Source of the DNA: Symbiodinium natans
Lineage: Eukaryota; Sar; Dinophyceae; Suessiales; Symbiodiniaceae
Reading direction: 5' to 3'
NCBI GenBank assembly: GCA_905221605.1
Contig: CAJNDS010000150.1
Coordinates: forward strand, 124,001-188,000
DNA: 64,000 nucleotides
A program made the position numbers and the translations under genes. This document shows positions 62,924 through 64,000 of this stretch, piece after piece; within the stretch, counting starts at the first letter, position 1; each line of letters starts with the position of its first letter. The notes beneath the pieces are model-generated. The model was given only the letters and a program-made list of their open reading frames with translations. It had not been told where the DNA came from and searched no databases.

Positions 62924-62988
62924 GTTGCCCTTTTTTGGGGCTTCGGTTCCCTTGTAAACGCCTCTAACCAAAAAAAGGGGGCACCCTG
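62924..62988. mobile_element. family C fragment
   Basis: TTGCCCTTTTTTGGGGCTTC, GGTTCCCTTGTAAACGCC and GGGGGCACCCT follow the order seen at 36100-36168. Confidence 0.45.
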
Positions 62989-63326
62989 TCTTGAAATCGA
63001 TTCCAAGCCAGGGGTCAATGCTCTGTTTCGTCTGCCTGTTTGGAGTTGATGTCAGCCCGTAATTCGGGCAGGAATTATGTGCTTCGGCAATAGGGCCGTT
63101 GGGTTCTATATCGCCTGTAAGGGTGTACGAGCAAGGAAAGGGGACCCATTCCCCACCCTGGGATGCATCTTACCCACAGCTTGGTGAAGCAGAATGAACG
63201 AGCGCCCCCAAGCAACAAGCGCCCTAATCCCAAGCTCTTAACACTGCGCTCACGAAGAAGAAAGCCCCCCCCGCCCCCCCTGACCCTGCATCCCCTAAAC
63301 CCTAAACCCTAGAAAGCTTCTCAAAG

Positions 63327-63416
63327 GCCATCGACTACAATGGCCTGGAGTGCCCGGACAACTCGCCTGTGGGCTGCGCTGCCAGCGTGGCCGGCGCACT
63401 GTCACAATTTTCTCCA
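63327..63416 (+). CDS. exon AIDYNGLECPDNSPVGCAAS...
   Basis: Thirty codons, phase 0, ending VAGALSQFSP. Acceptor TCAAAG; GA donor (CCA|GATGCA). The spaced Cys and CAAxVxG pattern recurs in repetitive dinoflagellate proteins of unknown role. Confidence 0.6.
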
Positions 63417-63599
63417 GATGCAGCCCTGAACCCTAGCCCCAAAAGCCCTTCTCTGCCAGAACAAGCAGAGGCTTTCACGGGAACTCGGGTTACAAATGAG
63501 GCGTCTACCCCCGGGAAGTTCGAGAGTTGGGTTTTGAGCTTCAGGGTGTTCAGGGCCTTCACGGTGTAAGCTTGGGGCTAGGGTTTTGTTGGTGTTCAG

Positions 63600-63630
63600 G
63601 CTTCATCACCTCCATCAGCTGGATTGCCTC
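63600..63630 (+). CDS. exon-like islet FITSISWIA
   Basis: Acceptor TGGTGTTCAG, donor TC|GTATCT; ends in phase 2 and joins 63730 to give ISWIASSFAANACG. Its link to the preceding exon is one base out of phase, so something is missing. Confidence 0.45.
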
Positions 63631-63729
63631 GTATCTGCCCCTTGGCTTGCTTTCAAATTGTTTCATCGAAGAAGTTCTGACACGTAGAAAGCAAAGCCTT
63701 TCTTCTAGTCACCAAGCCACTAAGCCCAG

Positions 63730-63785
63730 GTCCTTCGCTGCGAACGCCTGCGGCCAGGCCGTCAACAATGGCGCCCTCTGCGCAG
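63730..63785 (+). CDS. exon SFAANACGQAVNNGALCA
   Basis: Acceptor AGCCCAG; GC donor (GCAG|GCCAG). Continues the Cys/Ala-rich protein. Confidence 0.55.
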
Positions 63786-63914
63786 GCCAGCCGGTGGTGT
63801 CACTTCGGAAGGACATGATCCGGATATGCGGGCTTTGCATTTCCGGTCGACCTCAGGGCCTGACTAGAGCCTCAAGCTTCAAGAGCTTTTTTGAGCAATT
63901 GAACCTTATAATAT

Positions 63915-64000
63915 CCCTAAACCCTAAACCCTAAACCCTAAACCCTAAACCCTAAACCCAAACCCTAAACCCTAAACCCTAAATCCTAAACCCTAAACCC
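63915..64000. repeat. telomere-like (CCCTAAA)n array to the window edge
   Basis: At least 12 heptamers, C-strand orientation. It is an intron-type array, not evidence of a chromosome end. Confidence 0.95.

Noticed and set aside
63915-64000. true chromosome end
   Set aside because: The same arrays occur throughout the window between exons, and C-strand orientation at the right edge is opposite to that expected for a right-hand telomere written 5' to 3' on the + strand.

Overview
The window reads as nuclear DNA of a dinoflagellate; genus and species cannot be fixed. The reasons are: (i) pervasive plant/dinoflagellate-type telomeric heptamers (TTTAGGG / CCCTAAA) and degenerate 7-9 bp derivatives spread through the whole 64 kb; (ii) short exon-like islets of 20-200 bp whose inferred introns start with GT, GC or GA and end in AG, a donor spectrum known from dinoflagellates; (iii) a methionine sulfoxide reductase B domain that becomes complete only when six islets are joined with such donors; (iv) protein islets near the right end resembling cysteine/alanine repeat proteins common in dinoflagellates. 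All convincing exons lie on the + strand.

Layout. 0.8-30 kb: about 35 exon-like islets of unrecognised, partly coiled-coil proteins separated by 0.1-4 kb of telomere-like repeats, fold-back elements and microsatellites, plus a 2-kb decayed coding block (2.9-4.9 kb). 31.2-35.2 kb: the MsrB gene. 35.8-43.8 kb: further islets, including a phase-consistent chain that looks like a UPF0301 (YqgE/AlgH)-type protein. 44.06-45.28 kb: an intronless Ser/Thr protein kinase. 46.7-49.7 kb: a phase-consistent exon chain starting at an ATG and containing one hydrophobic segment. 49.8-52.7 kb: 315-bp direct repeats flanking a decayed retroelement-like coding region with a 2A ribosome-skipping motif. 53.33-62.17 kb: a nearly intact, young LTR element. 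62.2-63.8 kb: more islets, then telomere-like repeats to the end.

The most notable object is the 8,837-bp LTR element. It has 287-bp LTRs differing at one base, a possible 5-bp target duplication (cccca), a primer-binding site complementary to the anticodon arm of initiator tRNA-Met (copia/Ty5 style) and a polypurine tract. Instead of gag-pol it carries a 365-residue WW-domain reading frame and, in the -1 frame, a 2,256-residue frame with an S1-like domain and two triplets of CCCH zinc fingers. I see no protease, integrase, reverse transcriptase or RNase H, so it looks like a non-autonomous copia-lineage element built around a giant RNA-binding protein.

The second theme is architecture: telomere-like DNA makes up much of the intron sequence, and in at least seven cases the 5' splice site is the GT of GTTTAGGG itself. 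Reading frames of isolated short exons are often ambiguous (two frames open); only phase-consistent chains are given higher confidence.
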